49,983 bases of DNA, taken from the NCBI GenBank assembly GCA_020851995.1, contig JADZBO010000209.1:1-49983 (forward strand). Reading direction: 5' to 3'. Position 1 is the stretch's first letter. The number at the start of each line of letters is the position of its first letter. Both the position numbers and the translations under genes were made by a program. The DNA is from Burkholderiaceae bacterium. Lineage in GTDB: Bacteria > Pseudomonadota > Gammaproteobacteria > Burkholderiales > Burkholderiaceae_B. Below, piece after piece: positions 8,290-16,445 of the stretch. A model generated the notes under the pieces. The model saw nothing but the letters and a program-made list of their open reading frames with translations, had not been told where the DNA came from and made no database searches.

Positions 8290-9077
8290 AACAGGGGTTT
8301 GCGCTTTTCGTTGAACGCCTTAACCCCTTCGAGGCGGTCTTCGGTTTCAATCAGGTGATTGTAGGCTTCGACCTCAAAGCGCAGCGCGGTGCGCAACTCC
8401 ATCTGGCCACCATAGCGAATCGACTTCTTGACCTGCCGGACCGACAACGGTGCATTGCCGGCGATGGTCATCGCAGTCTCAATCGCGTGCTCGAGCACGT
8501 TGCCGGGTTCGAAGATCGCATTCGCCAATCCGTAATCCAGAGCCTGCTGCGCCGTGAACGGCTTGCCGGTCAGGATGATTTCCTTGGCGCGACGCTCGCC
8601 GATGGCGCGCGGCAGGTTCTGCGTTCCGCCGGCGCCTGGCATGATGCCCAGCGTCACTTCGGTCAGCGCGAAACGTGCCGCATTGCTGGCGTAAATGAAG
8701 TCGCACGACAGCGCCATCTCAAGGCCACCCGCGTAAGCATGCCCGTTGACTGCGGCGATGACCGGAATCGGCAGATCCACCAGCGTCCAGTACATGCGCT
8801 CGAAGAGTTCGTGCTGCCGCGTCCACTGCAGTTTGGTCATACCGTTGCGCTCTTTCAGGTCGCCGCCAGCGCAGAAAATCTTCTCGCCGGCGCCGGTCAG
8901 AACAATGCACCGGATCTCGCCCGGCTCTGCGGTCAGCCGGTTCCACAGATCGAGCATATCGTGTCCCATCTGCGTATTCACAGCGTTGCCTACCGCAGGA
9001 CGGTTCAGCGTCACCTTCAGGACATGGTCGCCGACCATTTCGGTGGCAATCGTTTCATAAGCGGGGAGTGCAGTCAT
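8277..9077 (-). CDS. Enoyl-CoA hydratase/isomerase (crotonase) family protein
   Basis: This 266-residue crotonase has both glutamates used by enoyl-CoA hydratases: E120 in GGLEMALSCD and E140 in FALTEVTLGIMPGAGG, 20 residues apart as in rat enoyl-CoA hydratase (E144, E164). Water addition to an enoyl-CoA is therefore a sound expectation. Between a CoA-transferase and HMG-CoA lyase, a fitting reaction is hydration of 3-methylglutaconyl-CoA to HMG-CoA; this substrate is an inference. The ATG at 9075-9077 overlaps the stop codon of the upstream CoA-transferase gene as ATGA and has a GGAAGGA ribosome binding site inside that gene. The protein ends in PLFKGR, a typical crotonase C-terminus. Confidence 0.9.
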   Translation of the reverse strand: MTALPAYETIATEMVGDHVLKVTLNRPAVGNAVNTQMGHDMLDLWNRLTAEPGEIRCIVLTGAGEKIFCAGGDLKERNGMTKLQWTRQHELFERMYWTLVDLPIPVIAAVNGHAYAGGLEMALSCDFIYASNAARFALTEVTLGIMPGAGGTQNLPRAIGERRAKEIILTGKPFTAQQALDYGLANAIFEPGNVLEHAIETAMTIAGNAPLSVRQVKKSIRYGGQMELRTALRFEVEAYNHLIETEDRLEGVKAFNEKRKPLFKGR

Positions 9078-10237
9078 GGCATTTTCCTTCCGAGGATTGT
9101 TTCGGTGTGCTCCCCCAACTTGGGCGGAGCGCTGTACGGGGCGGCGCGTTGGCCATCGAAGCTCAGCGGCAGGCCGATGAAACGCATCCCGGTTCCGGGA
9201 ACGTCCTGAATCAGGCCAAGTGCCTCAGTCTGCGGGTGTGCGACCATCTGGGCGATGTCGTTGATCGGTGAACAGGGCACGCCCACCGCTTCGAACGCAT
9301 CGACCCAGTCGGCCGTTGACCGGGTCGCCAGAATGTCGTCGAGCAAACCGTAGAGCAACTGCTGGTTGGCGACGCGCGCAGGGTTGTCGATGAAGCGCGG
9401 GTCGTCGGCCCATTCCGGATGGCCAACGGCCCCGGCGACTTTGCGAAACAGCGAATCGCTCCCGGCTGACACAAGGATCTCTCCATCGGACGTGACATAG
9501 CCCTTATAGGGAACGATGCCCGGGGCGCCGGAACCCTGTTTGCCCGCCATCTGGCCCGAGGCAAGGTATTGCGCGGCGAGCAGCGACACCCAGCATGTTG
9601 CCGTTTCGAACAGCGAGACGTCCACGATCCTGCCGCGCCCGGTTGACTGTCGCTCAAGCAATGCGGTGAGAATTCCGATCACGCCCCACATTCCCGTGCC
9701 CATGTCGACGATCGAGGCACCCACGCGCACCGACGGACGACCCGGTTCGCCAGTCGTGCTCATGATTGCGCCGAAGGCCTGCATGAGCGGGTCGTAGCCG
9801 GGCCGATCCTTGAGTGGGCCGGTGCGTCCGAAAGCGCCGAGGTTGCAATAAATCAGGGAAGGACGCTTTGCGAGCAACGCAGCGCCGTCCAGTCCGAGAC
9901 TTTCGACGAGCCCCGGGCGCATGTTCTGGATGACGATGTCTGCGTGCTCCAGGATGAACTCCTTGAGCGCACTGAGTTGCCCGGCGTCGCGCATTTCACA
10001 GACGACGGACTCCTTATTGCGGTTGAGCGCCTGGAAAAATGCGCCCGCCCCCTCCCAGAAAGGTGGACCCCAACGACGGGCGTCATCACCGTCGGACTTC
10101 TCGATCTTGATGACCCTTGCACCGAGTTCGCCCAGAATCTGGCATGCGAACGGTGCAGCGACGCTGGCCCCCAATTCGATGACGACCAGTCCGGCAAAGG
10201 GTCCTTTTCGTGGGGGTCGGTTGGCCTGTTCAGTCAT
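9074..10237 (-). CDS. CaiB/BaiF (type III) CoA-transferase
   Basis: Type III CoA-transferases move CoA between carboxylic acids, often using succinyl-CoA. The 387-residue protein has the family start GLVVIELGASVAAPFACQIL, the ENMRPG-like segment QNMRPGLVESLGL, and the catalytic aspartate in ASIVDMGTGMWG (D178, equivalent to D169 of formyl-CoA transferase). The ATG at 10235-10237 was chosen because an AAGGAA site precedes it. A longer in-frame start at 10282 adds residues unlike the family. It is the first gene of a three-gene set with the hydratase and HMG-CoA lyase, so it may activate a dicarboxylate such as 3-hydroxy-3-methylglutarate. Human SUGCT, in the same family, performs this activation. 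The actual acid is not readable from sequence. Confidence 0.92.
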   Translation of the reverse strand: MTEQANRPPRKGPFAGLVVIELGASVAAPFACQILGELGARVIKIEKSDGDDARRWGPPFWEGAGAFFQALNRNKESVVCEMRDAGQLSALKEFILEHADIVIQNMRPGLVESLGLDGAALLAKRPSLIYCNLGAFGRTGPLKDRPGYDPLMQAFGAIMSTTGEPGRPSVRVGASIVDMGTGMWGVIGILTALLERQSTGRGRIVDVSLFETATCWVSLLAAQYLASGQMAGKQGSGAPGIVPYKGYVTSDGEILVSAGSDSLFRKVAGAVGHPEWADDPRFIDNPARVANQQLLYGLLDDILATRSTADWVDAFEAVGVPCSPINDIAQMVAHPQTEALGLIQDVPGTGMRFIGLPLSFDGQRAAPYSAPPKLGEHTETILGRKMP

Positions 10238-10384
10238 GCCGCGTGGTTCCTTATGCAATTTTCTTGCCTGTCCCGGCTGCACGGGTTAGGGTAATCCTCG
10301 GTTTGTGCGATGCGGTAAATGCTGGCAACGTTATCCTTTTAGACGCCCCTTTATACCTTTATTTTCGATCCGAAAGGAGTTGTC
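10238..10384. promoter_or_regulatory. Divergent intergenic region between the CoA-transferase and TRAP transporter genes
   Basis: These 147 bp separate two divergent transcription units and must contain promoters for both. The right half (about 10331-10370) is AT-rich compared with its surroundings. A strong ribosome binding site, AAAGGAG at 10373-10379, precedes the binding-protein ATG at 10385. I could not find a convincing -35/-10 pair or operator. Confidence 0.45.
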
Positions 10385-11377
10385 ATGGTTCACAAAAAAG
10401 TTGCCGGCGTAGCGCTCGCCGTCATGGCGATGGCGTCCACCGGCGCCGTTTTCGCTCAGGTTAAATGGGATCTGCCCGCAGCCTACGCTCCGGGCAACTT
10501 TCACACCGAAAACCTTGAACTCTTTGCCAAGGATGTCGACACATTTTCGGCCGGCAAGCTCAAGATTGCCGTGCATTCAAACGCCTCGCTTTTCAAGGCG
10601 CCGGAGATCAAGCGTGCCGTGCAGGGCGGGCAAGCGCAACTTGGTGAGATTCTGCTGGTCAACTATGAGAATGAAAATCCGATCTTCGGAATGGATGGCG
10701 TGCCCTTTCTCGCGACCAGCTACAAGGATGCCTGGGCGCTGCAGCAGGTGCAGGTGCCGGCGCTCGACAAGTACCTCGCAGCGCAAGGGATGAAGGTTCT
10801 CTATACCGTCCCATGGCAGCCCCAGGGGATCTACAGCAAGCGACCGCTTGCCTCCGCTGCCGACATGAAGGGCCTGAAATGGCGCGCCTATTCGCCGGCG
10901 ACTGGCCGCATGGCGGAGTTGCTGAATATGCAGCCTGTGACCATCCAGGCTGCTGAACTGAGCCAGGCACTCGCCACGGGAGTCGTCGAATCTTACGCGT
11001 CATCAAGCGCCACCGGCATCGACAGTAAAACCTACGAAAGCCTGAAATACTTCTACGAGGCGCAGGCCTGGATTCCCAAGAATGCCGTGATCATCAACGT
11101 GAAGGCATTCAACGGTCTGGACAAGGAACTTCAGGAAGCGGTGACCAAGGCTGCCAAGGCTGCACAGGAGCGTGGCTGGAAAGTCAGCGAGGAAAAGGAA
11201 GCCTCCTACAAGCAGACTCTGCGCGATCGCGGTATGACGCTTGCGCCGCCACCGCCCGCGTTGTTTGCTGATCTGCGCAAGGTGGGCGCGGTGATGCTGA
11301 CCGACTGGGAGAAGAAAGCCGGTACCCCGGGCACCGAACTGATTGCGAATTATCGCAAGCTGGTTCCCGCCCAATGA
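10385..11377 (+). CDS. dctP: TRAP transporter substrate-binding protein (DctP family)
   Basis: This periplasmic receptor of a tripartite ATP-independent transporter is 330 residues long with a clear signal peptide (VHKKVAGVALAVMAMAS, probable cleavage after AVFA at residue 25). The mature protein starts VKWDLPAAYAPGNFHTENL, and the segment MKGLKWRAYSPATGRMAELL contains the conserved arginine that pairs with a substrate carboxylate in DctP proteins. The ligand is therefore probably an organic acid. The ATG has an excellent AAAGGAG site. The stop codon overlaps the start of dctQ as ATGA, and dctM follows, giving a complete P-Q-M set. It is divergent from a CoA-transferase/hydratase/HMG-CoA lyase set, which suggests a branched dicarboxylate. 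Confidence 0.93.
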   Translation: MVHKKVAGVALAVMAMASTGAVFAQVKWDLPAAYAPGNFHTENLELFAKDVDTFSAGKLKIAVHSNASLFKAPEIKRAVQGGQAQLGEILLVNYENENPIFGMDGVPFLATSYKDAWALQQVQVPALDKYLAAQGMKVLYTVPWQPQGIYSKRPLASAADMKGLKWRAYSPATGRMAELLNMQPVTIQAAELSQALATGVVESYASSSATGIDSKTYESLKYFYEAQAWIPKNAVIINVKAFNGLDKELQEAVTKAAKAAQERGWKVSEEKEASYKQTLRDRGMTLAPPPPALFADLRKVGAVMLTDWEKKAGTPGTELIANYRKLVPAQ

Positions 11378-11907
11378 GGCGGTTTCTCGATACGCTCTAC
11401 ATGATTGCAGGGGGCGTGGCAGCCCTTTGCATTCTGGGTATCTGTGTCCTGATGGTCGGGCAGAGCGTGATGCGCGAGCTCGGTTTCAGGACTGGCGCGG
11501 TCAATGACGTGGTCGCCTGGCTTTGTGCCGCCGCTGCTTTCCTGGCAATGGCGCACGCGTTCAAACATGGCGATTTCGTGCGTGTCACGCTGTTACTCGA
11601 AAAGATGTCGGCGCCAATGCGCCAGCGTTTTGAGATCTTCGGCCTTGCCGTGGCGACCGTTGCTGTCGGCTATATGTGCTGGTGGGCGACCCTGTTTACC
11701 TACGAAAGTTGGGAATTCAAGGATGTCGCGGGCGGTTTGCTGCCGATGCCGATGTGGATCCCCCAGTTGTCGTTCGTGGTGGGCGCATGGCTGTTTTTCA
11801 TTGCGGTCCTCGACGAGTTCGTCATTGTGCTGCGCGGTCAGCGTCCGACCTATGTCGTGGCGGTTGAGGAGCGTCACGCGCACGGCGACTTCTCCTCAGA
11901 CGTTTGA
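11374..11907 (+). CDS. dctQ: TRAP transporter small permease subunit (DctQ family)
   Basis: The 177-residue protein has the DctQ pattern of four membrane segments: residues about 5-27 (ALCILGICVLMVGQSVM), 45-62, 85-108 (AVATVAVGYMCWWATLF) and 128-150 (SFVVGAWLFFIAVLDEF). The motif VLMVGQSVMRELGF following the first segment is typical. It assists the large permease in sodium-driven import. It overlaps dctP by 4 bp and ends 21 bp before dctM. Confidence 0.9.
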   Translation: MRRFLDTLYMIAGGVAALCILGICVLMVGQSVMRELGFRTGAVNDVVAWLCAAAAFLAMAHAFKHGDFVRVTLLLEKMSAPMRQRFEIFGLAVATVAVGYMCWWATLFTYESWEFKDVAGGLLPMPMWIPQLSFVVGAWLFFIAVLDEFVIVLRGQRPTYVVAVEERHAHGDFSSDV

Positions 11908-11928
11908 TCGGTTTCGCGACACGCATCC

Positions 11929-13239
11929 ATGGATACTCTGGGCATCGGCCTTTTTCTGTTGATCATCATGCTGATGCTGCTCAGTGGCGGCATCTGGATC
12001 GCAATGACACTGGCGATCTGCGGTTGGGTCGGGCAGGCGTTCTTCGTCACGACCCAGCCGGGCAAGAACCTGTTTTCCTCGTTCTGGGAAACCAACGCAT
12101 CCTGGGAACTCGCCGCGCTTCCCCTGTTTATCTGGATGGGCGAGATTCTGTTCCGGACCAAGCTCAGCGAAGAGATGTTCGAAGGGCTTCGTCCATGGCT
12201 TAACCGGGTGCCCGGCAGACTGATGCACACCACGGTGTTGGGTTGTGGCATTTTCGGGTCGGTCAGCGGCTCGTCGGCAGCCACGTGCGCCACGATTTCA
12301 AAGGTCGCGCTGCCCGAACTGCGCAAACGCGGTTACGACGAAAGCCTTGCCCTCGGTTCCCTCGCCACCGCGGGCACGCTGGGCATCCTCATCCCGCCCT
12401 CGATCACCATGGTGGTCTACGCCGTCGCCGCCGATGCCTCGATCATTCGCATCTTCCTGGCCGGTTTTGTGCCCTCGGCGATCCTGATGGCCCTCTTCAT
12501 GGGCTACATCGCATGGTGGTCGATCCGTCATCCGGACCGCGTTCCTGCGGCTGATCCTCCCTCGACATTCCTTGAAAAGGTCAGGAAGAGCGGGAACCTG
12601 ATTCCCTGCTCGCTGTTGATCATCTTCATCGTCTGGGTCCTCGTGGCCGGGTACGCGACGGCGACTGAGTGTGCGGCTTATGGCGTCGTCGGGTCGCTTG
12701 CGATCGCCGCCTGGAGCCGTTCGCTGACCTGGTCGAACTTTTGGGAGGGTCTGATGGGGACCACCCGCACGAGCTGCATGATCATGATCATTCTGGCGGG
12801 TGCCGCATTTCTGACCAAAACCATGGCGTTCACCGGCGTGCCGCGGCAACTGGCCGAATGGGTCGACGCGATGCACCTGTCGCCTTACACGCTGATCGGT
12901 TGTCTGGTCGTGGTGTATCTGGTGCTCGGTACGGCGCTCGACGGCATCAGCATGATCGTCCTGACGGCTGCCGTGGTGCTGCCAATGATTCACAAGGCGG
13001 GTTTCGATCTCGTCTGGTTCGGCATCTTCATCGTGTTGCTCGTCGAGATCGCCGAGGTGACTCCGCCGGTGGGATTCAATCTGTTCGTGCTGCAGAACAT
13101 GACGGGCAAGGACAGCAATACGATTGCCAGGGCCGCTTTGCCGTTCTTTGGATGCCTGGTGTTGTGCATCGTGGTGATCACCGTGTTTCCCGACACGGTG
13201 ACCTGGCTGCCCGATCTGGTGATGGGCAGGGAAAAATAA
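11929..13239 (+). CDS. dctM: TRAP transporter large permease subunit (DctM family)
   Basis: This is the main membrane component of the TRAP importer: 436 residues, with roughly a dozen hydrophobic segments spread over the whole length. Family hallmarks include PLFIWMGEILFRTKLSEEMF, GCGIFGSVSGSSAATCAT, TLGILIPPSITMVVYA and, near the C-terminus, EIAEVTPPVGFNLFVLQ. The ATG at 11929 is the first in-frame start after the dctQ stop and gives a normal N-terminal membrane segment. The gene ends 15 bp before the convergent dehydrogenase gene. Confidence 0.93.
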   Translation: MDTLGIGLFLLIIMLMLLSGGIWIAMTLAICGWVGQAFFVTTQPGKNLFSSFWETNASWELAALPLFIWMGEILFRTKLSEEMFEGLRPWLNRVPGRLMHTTVLGCGIFGSVSGSSAATCATISKVALPELRKRGYDESLALGSLATAGTLGILIPPSITMVVYAVAADASIIRIFLAGFVPSAILMALFMGYIAWWSIRHPDRVPAADPPSTFLEKVRKSGNLIPCSLLIIFIVWVLVAGYATATECAAYGVVGSLAIAAWSRSLTWSNFWEGLMGTTRTSCMIMIILAGAAFLTKTMAFTGVPRQLAEWVDAMHLSPYTLIGCLVVVYLVLGTALDGISMIVLTAAVVLPMIHKAGFDLVWFGIFIVLLVEIAEVTPPVGFNLFVLQNMTGKDSNTIARAALPFFGCLVLCIVVITVFPDTVTWLPDLVMGREK

Positions 13240-13254
13240 TGCTTCAGCGCAGCA

Positions 13255-14319
13255 TTACGCAATGCGGTCGCAAATCGCCGCGGTGACTTGAGCGGTGGTG
13301 GCCAGGCCGCCGAGGTCGCGCGTGTGCAGCCTTGGATTGGCGGTGACCGCCTCAATCGCCTGCATGAGCCGGTCTGCTGCAGCCTGCTCGCCAAGATGCT
13401 CGAGCATCATCACGACCGACCAGAAGGTTCCGATCGGATTGGCCAGGCCTTTGCCCATGATGTCGAACGCTGAACCGTGGATCGGCTCGAACATCGAGGG
13501 GTAGCGGCGCTCGGGATCGATATTGCCGGTGGGTGCGATTCCCAGGCTGCCCGCGAGTGCCGCGGCCAGATCACTGAGGATGTCGGCATGCAGGTTCGTC
13601 GCAACGATGGTGTCAAGCGTGGCAGGGCGGTTGACCATGCGCGCGGTGGCGGCGTCGACGAGTTCCTTGTCCCACTTCACGTCCGGGAATTCGCGTGCGA
13701 TTTCAACTGCGATTTCGTCCCACATGACCATGGCGTGGCGTTGCGCATTGGATTTGGTGATGACGGTCAGCAACTTGCGCGGACGGGACTGTGCAAGCCG
13801 GAACGCATAACGCATGATGCGCTCGACGCCTGCGCGCGTCATCATGCTGACATCTGTTGCCACTTCGATCGGATGCCCCTGGTGTGCGCGTCCGCCCACG
13901 CCGGAGTATTCGCCTTCGGAGTTTTCCCGCACGATGACCCAGTTCAACTGCTCCGGCGTGCAGCGCTTGAGCGGAGCATCGATGCCTGGCAGGATGCGGG
14001 TCGGACGCACGTTGGCGTATTGGTCGAACCCCTGACAAATCTTCAGACGCAAACCCCACAGCGTGATGTGGTCGGGAATGTCGGGATCCCCGGCGGATCC
14101 GAACAGAATGGCGTCCATGTTCCTGAGCGCGTCCAGTCCATCGGCGGGCATCATCACGCCATGCTGGCGATGGAAGTCGCCGCCCCAGTCAAAACCGGTG
14201 AATTCGAACTTGAGCGACGGATCGCGCGCGGCCAGGGCCTCGAGCACCTTTTGCCCTTCGGGGATGACTTCCTTGCCGATGCCGTCGCCGGGGATCGTCG
14301 CAATGCGATAGGTTTTCAT
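13255..14319 (-). CDS. Tartrate/D-malate dehydrogenase-type enzyme (isocitrate/isopropylmalate dehydrogenase family)
   Basis: The 354-residue protein belongs to the decarboxylating beta-hydroxyacid dehydrogenases and looks most like tartrate dehydrogenase/decarboxylase (TtuC) and D-malate dehydrogenase (DmlA). Visible features are IATIPGDGIGKEVIPEG at the N-terminus, YANVRPTRILPGI (substrate arginine), RENSEGEYSGVGGR, the metal-site region TNLHADILSDLAAAL, and EPIHGSAFDIMGKGLANP near the coenzyme site. It would oxidise and decarboxylate a 2-hydroxy acid with NAD(P)+ in the cytoplasm. The choice between tartrate, D-malate and 3-isopropylmalate is open, though the NSEGEYSG form favours tartrate/D-malate. 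The ATG has an AAGGA site. A 24-bp tandem repeat lies 26-113 bp upstream of the start. Confidence 0.88.
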   Translation of the reverse strand: MKTYRIATIPGDGIGKEVIPEGQKVLEALAARDPSLKFEFTGFDWGGDFHRQHGVMMPADGLDALRNMDAILFGSAGDPDIPDHITLWGLRLKICQGFDQYANVRPTRILPGIDAPLKRCTPEQLNWVIVRENSEGEYSGVGGRAHQGHPIEVATDVSMMTRAGVERIMRYAFRLAQSRPRKLLTVITKSNAQRHAMVMWDEIAVEIAREFPDVKWDKELVDAATARMVNRPATLDTIVATNLHADILSDLAAALAGSLGIAPTGNIDPERRYPSMFEPIHGSAFDIMGKGLANPIGTFWSVVMMLEHLGEQAAADRLMQAIEAVTANPRLHTRDLGGLATTAQVTAAICDRIA

Positions 14320-14344
14320 GGAGTTCCTTAATGACAGATTGGAG

Positions 14345-14432
14345 AAATCAACCTGATGCGTATTCGATCAATCAAGGTGATGCGTATTCGATAAATCAAG
14401 GTGATGCGTATTCGATAAATCAAGGTGATGCG
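14345..14432. repeat. 24-bp tandem repeat, about 3.7 copies
   Basis: The unit GATGCGTATTCGATAAATCA plus AGGT runs head to tail at 14355-14378, 14379-14402 and 14403-14426. Copies 2 and 3 are identical, and copy 1 has a single change (TCA for TAA). A degenerate 10-base partial copy precedes it and a 6-base partial copy follows. It lies in the upstream region of the divergent-looking TtuC/DmlA-type gene (minus strand), 26-113 bp before its ATG. The unit length is a multiple of three, so plus-strand translation gives repeated DAYSINQG octapeptides in a short open frame (14331-14612) that I do not think is a gene. Iteron-like operator or slippage product are both possible. Confidence 0.85.
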
Positions 14433-14589
14433 CATGGCGGCCAGGTCACTATAACGGCTGGCAAAGTCGAACCAGAACCCGATCCGTGGCGGGTTGCCCG
14501 GTGGCGTCGTAGCCGCATTGGAGTTCTTCATGCTCGATATCTCCGGCGTGGGGTCGCAGTGGGGCGCGTCATTGCTGGTTTGGGACCGA

Positions 14590-15297
14590 TCAGAGAGAAC
14601 CGGCCGGTGTGAGTCCGTTGCGCTGAAAGGTCTCTGCAGCCAGTGGGGACTGCAGGAACGCAATGAAATACTCGGCGAGCTTGCGCTCGGGGGCATCGCT
14701 GAAGGCCCCAATCGAGAACACCGTGATCTGCTGAACCTCGGTGGGCAGTTTGGCAAAAATGTTGATTCCGTCGGCCTGCATCAGTTCACTGGTTTGCTGC
14801 ACGGCAAGATCCGCTTCGCGGGTCAGCAGCCGGGGGCCCGTCAAACCCTGCGGCACGATGACTGCACGCGCGTTGACCTGATCGGCGATGCCCAGCCGCT
14901 CAAGCAGGCCGGCAAAATACACGCCGCTTGCCCCGCGACGAGAGTAAGACACCGCGCGGCATTCCAGGAGCGCCGCTTTGAGCGATTCGACGGTGGAGAC
15001 ATCCGGTACCGCTTCGCCGGAACGCGCAGCGATGCCGATATCTGACGTCACCAGATCCGCGCGGGCGTCGTGGGTCAGGATACCCGCTGCCTCGAGTTCG
15101 TCGATCGCTTCCGCGGTCACGATGGTGACGTCCGCCTTCGCGCCCGCAAGGATGCGCTCACGCTGCTCGAGCGTCGCGCCCCAGGAGATGTCGACCTTGA
15201 CGTCGTGCAGCCTTTCGAACTCAGGAACGATCGCCTCCAGCACCTTGCGCACGGCAATGGTCGAGAGGACTTGGAGTGTGGGTGTATTTTGGGTCAT
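14590..15297 (-). CDS. ModA-like substrate-binding domain protein without signal peptide
   Basis: The 235-residue protein resembles molybdate-binding-protein-like domains of the type II periplasmic fold: LQVLSTIAVRKVLEAIVPEF at the start, ISWGATLEQRERILAGAKAD in the middle, and SDIGIAARSGEAVPDVSTVE. Related proteins occur scattered in Burkholderiales genomes and usually are not part of a molybdate operon. No hydrophobic N-terminal segment is visible (MTQNTPTLQVLSTIAVRK), and no permease or ATPase gene adjoins it, so it is either cytoplasmic or its start is misjudged. It lies 38 bp downstream of the LysR gene on the same strand and may be co-transcribed with it. There is no clear ribosome binding site. 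The function is unknown. Confidence 0.75.
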   Translation of the reverse strand: MTQNTPTLQVLSTIAVRKVLEAIVPEFERLHDVKVDISWGATLEQRERILAGAKADVTIVTAEAIDELEAAGILTHDARADLVTSDIGIAARSGEAVPDVSTVESLKAALLECRAVSYSRRGASGVYFAGLLERLGIADQVNARAVIVPQGLTGPRLLTREADLAVQQTSELMQADGINIFAKLPTEVQQITVFSIGAFSDAPERKLAEYFIAFLQSPLAAETFQRNGLTPAGSL

Positions 15298-15335
15298 GAC
15301 GACAGGAGCGTTGAGTTTCAGAATGAGACCGGTGT

Positions 15336-16238
15336 CTATTCTCGCTCAATTCCGGTGACGATGACGGTCAGGAATTCAATGAACGCACGGACCTTGGCCG
15401 AAATCTTGCGCCTCGGCAGGTACACCACATACACCGGCGGTCCCTGCACGACATAGTCGGTGAGGATGCGACGCAGTTTGCCCTCGCGCAGCGCATCTGC
15501 GGCGATGAAGTTGCTGATCATCGCAATGCCGGCACCCGCTACGGCGGCTTCCAGCAGTGATTCCGCGTTGTTGATGTTCAGTCGGCCCGGAACTTTGCGC
15601 GACATGGCCTGGCCGTTGTGCGCAAAGATCCATTCGCGTGACTCCCCCGTGACGGGTAGCAGATACGTCAGGCATTCGTGCCGATCAAGGTCGTCGGGTG
15701 TTTGCGGCTCACCGTGTTCGGCCAGGTAGCGTGGTGACGCGCATGCGGCGAAGCTCAGGCGGCAAAGTTCGCGCGCCACGACCCGCGTGTCGCTCACCGG
15801 GCCGATCTGAACCATCGCGTCCAGGCCTTCGTAGGCCAGGTCTGCCACGCGGTCGCTCAGTTCGGCGTCAATTGCCAGGTCGGGGTATTGTCTGGCGAAG
15901 TCCAGCAACTTGGGAACCACAACCCGCCGGCCGAATCCGACGGGCATTTGCACCCGCAGCCTGCCGCGCGGATTGTCGGCGCTCAGGGTGACCGCACTCT
16001 CGGCATCGTCGATCTCGGCCAGGATCTGACGACAGCGCTCAAAGAAGCCGGCGCCGTCATCGGTCAGGCTGACCAGGCGGGTCGAACGTTGCAATAGCCG
16101 GACGCCCAGCTCCTGCTCAAGGCGCGCCACCGATTTGCTGACTGCCGAGGCCGTCAGCCCCAGCCGTTGTGCCGCCAGCGTGAAGCTGCGGGTTTCGGCC
16201 ACGCGCGCAAAAACCAGCAAGGCATTCAGGTTACGCAT
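15336..16238 (-). CDS. LysR-family transcriptional regulator
   Basis: The 300-residue protein has the LysR winged helix-turn-helix in residues 1-60 (LLVFARVAETRSFTLAAQRL, then TASAVSKSVARLEQELGVRL) and a C-terminal effector-binding domain starting near residue 90 (RGRLRVQMPVGFGRRVVVP). The HTH form resembles the large group of LysR proteins related to DmlR/CrgA. It is divergent from the flavin oxidoreductase gene at 16446, and the 207-bp region between them carries palindromes. It may therefore regulate that long plus-strand operon, the downstream minus-strand genes, or both. The co-inducer is unknown. Confidence 0.93.
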   Translation of the reverse strand: MRNLNALLVFARVAETRSFTLAAQRLGLTASAVSKSVARLEQELGVRLLQRSTRLVSLTDDGAGFFERCRQILAEIDDAESAVTLSADNPRGRLRVQMPVGFGRRVVVPKLLDFARQYPDLAIDAELSDRVADLAYEGLDAMVQIGPVSDTRVVARELCRLSFAACASPRYLAEHGEPQTPDDLDRHECLTYLLPVTGESREWIFAHNGQAMSRKVPGRLNINNAESLLEAAVAGAGIAMISNFIAADALREGKLRRILTDYVVQGPPVYVVYLPRRKISAKVRAFIEFLTVIVTGIERE

Positions 16239-16445
16239 TTTCGATCGCCCCGGAGAGCCTGGTTGCGGATGGATTGGCGAGCAGGTTTGATTGATGAATT
16301 TAATTCAGTAGTGTTTTTCATTCTAACTGATTGACCCAACGATAATCAGTAGTTAGGATTGAATCCTTAACTAAAAACTCATAATGATTGCCCGTCACGG
16401 GCAACGGAGACAGCGGTTCGCCTGTGCGGATCGGGGGTATCAGCC
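16239..16445. promoter_or_regulatory. LysR divergent promoter region with two palindromes
   Basis: This 207-bp gap is clearly more AT-rich than the surrounding coding DNA (mainly 16280-16385). It contains a perfect inverted repeat, ACTGATT at 16326-16332 and AATCAGT at 16344-16350, with an 11-base spacer. Next to it is a longer imperfect palindrome at 16351-16371 centred on AGGATTGAATCCT (16355-16367). The arrangement, palindromic half-sites in a divergent region next to a LysR gene, fits LysR regulatory and activation sites. I did not identify -35/-10 elements with confidence. Confidence 0.55.

Noticed and set aside
14345-14432. CRISPR-like repeat array
   Set aside because: The units are directly adjacent without unique spacers and no cas genes are present.
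14331-14612. Plus-strand open frame of 93 residues with DAYSINQG repeats and a GGAG upstream of its ATG
   Set aside because: The repeat is explained by the 24-bp tandem DNA repeat, the rest of the frame has no recognisable domain, and it overlaps the start region of one gene and the end of another on the opposite strand.
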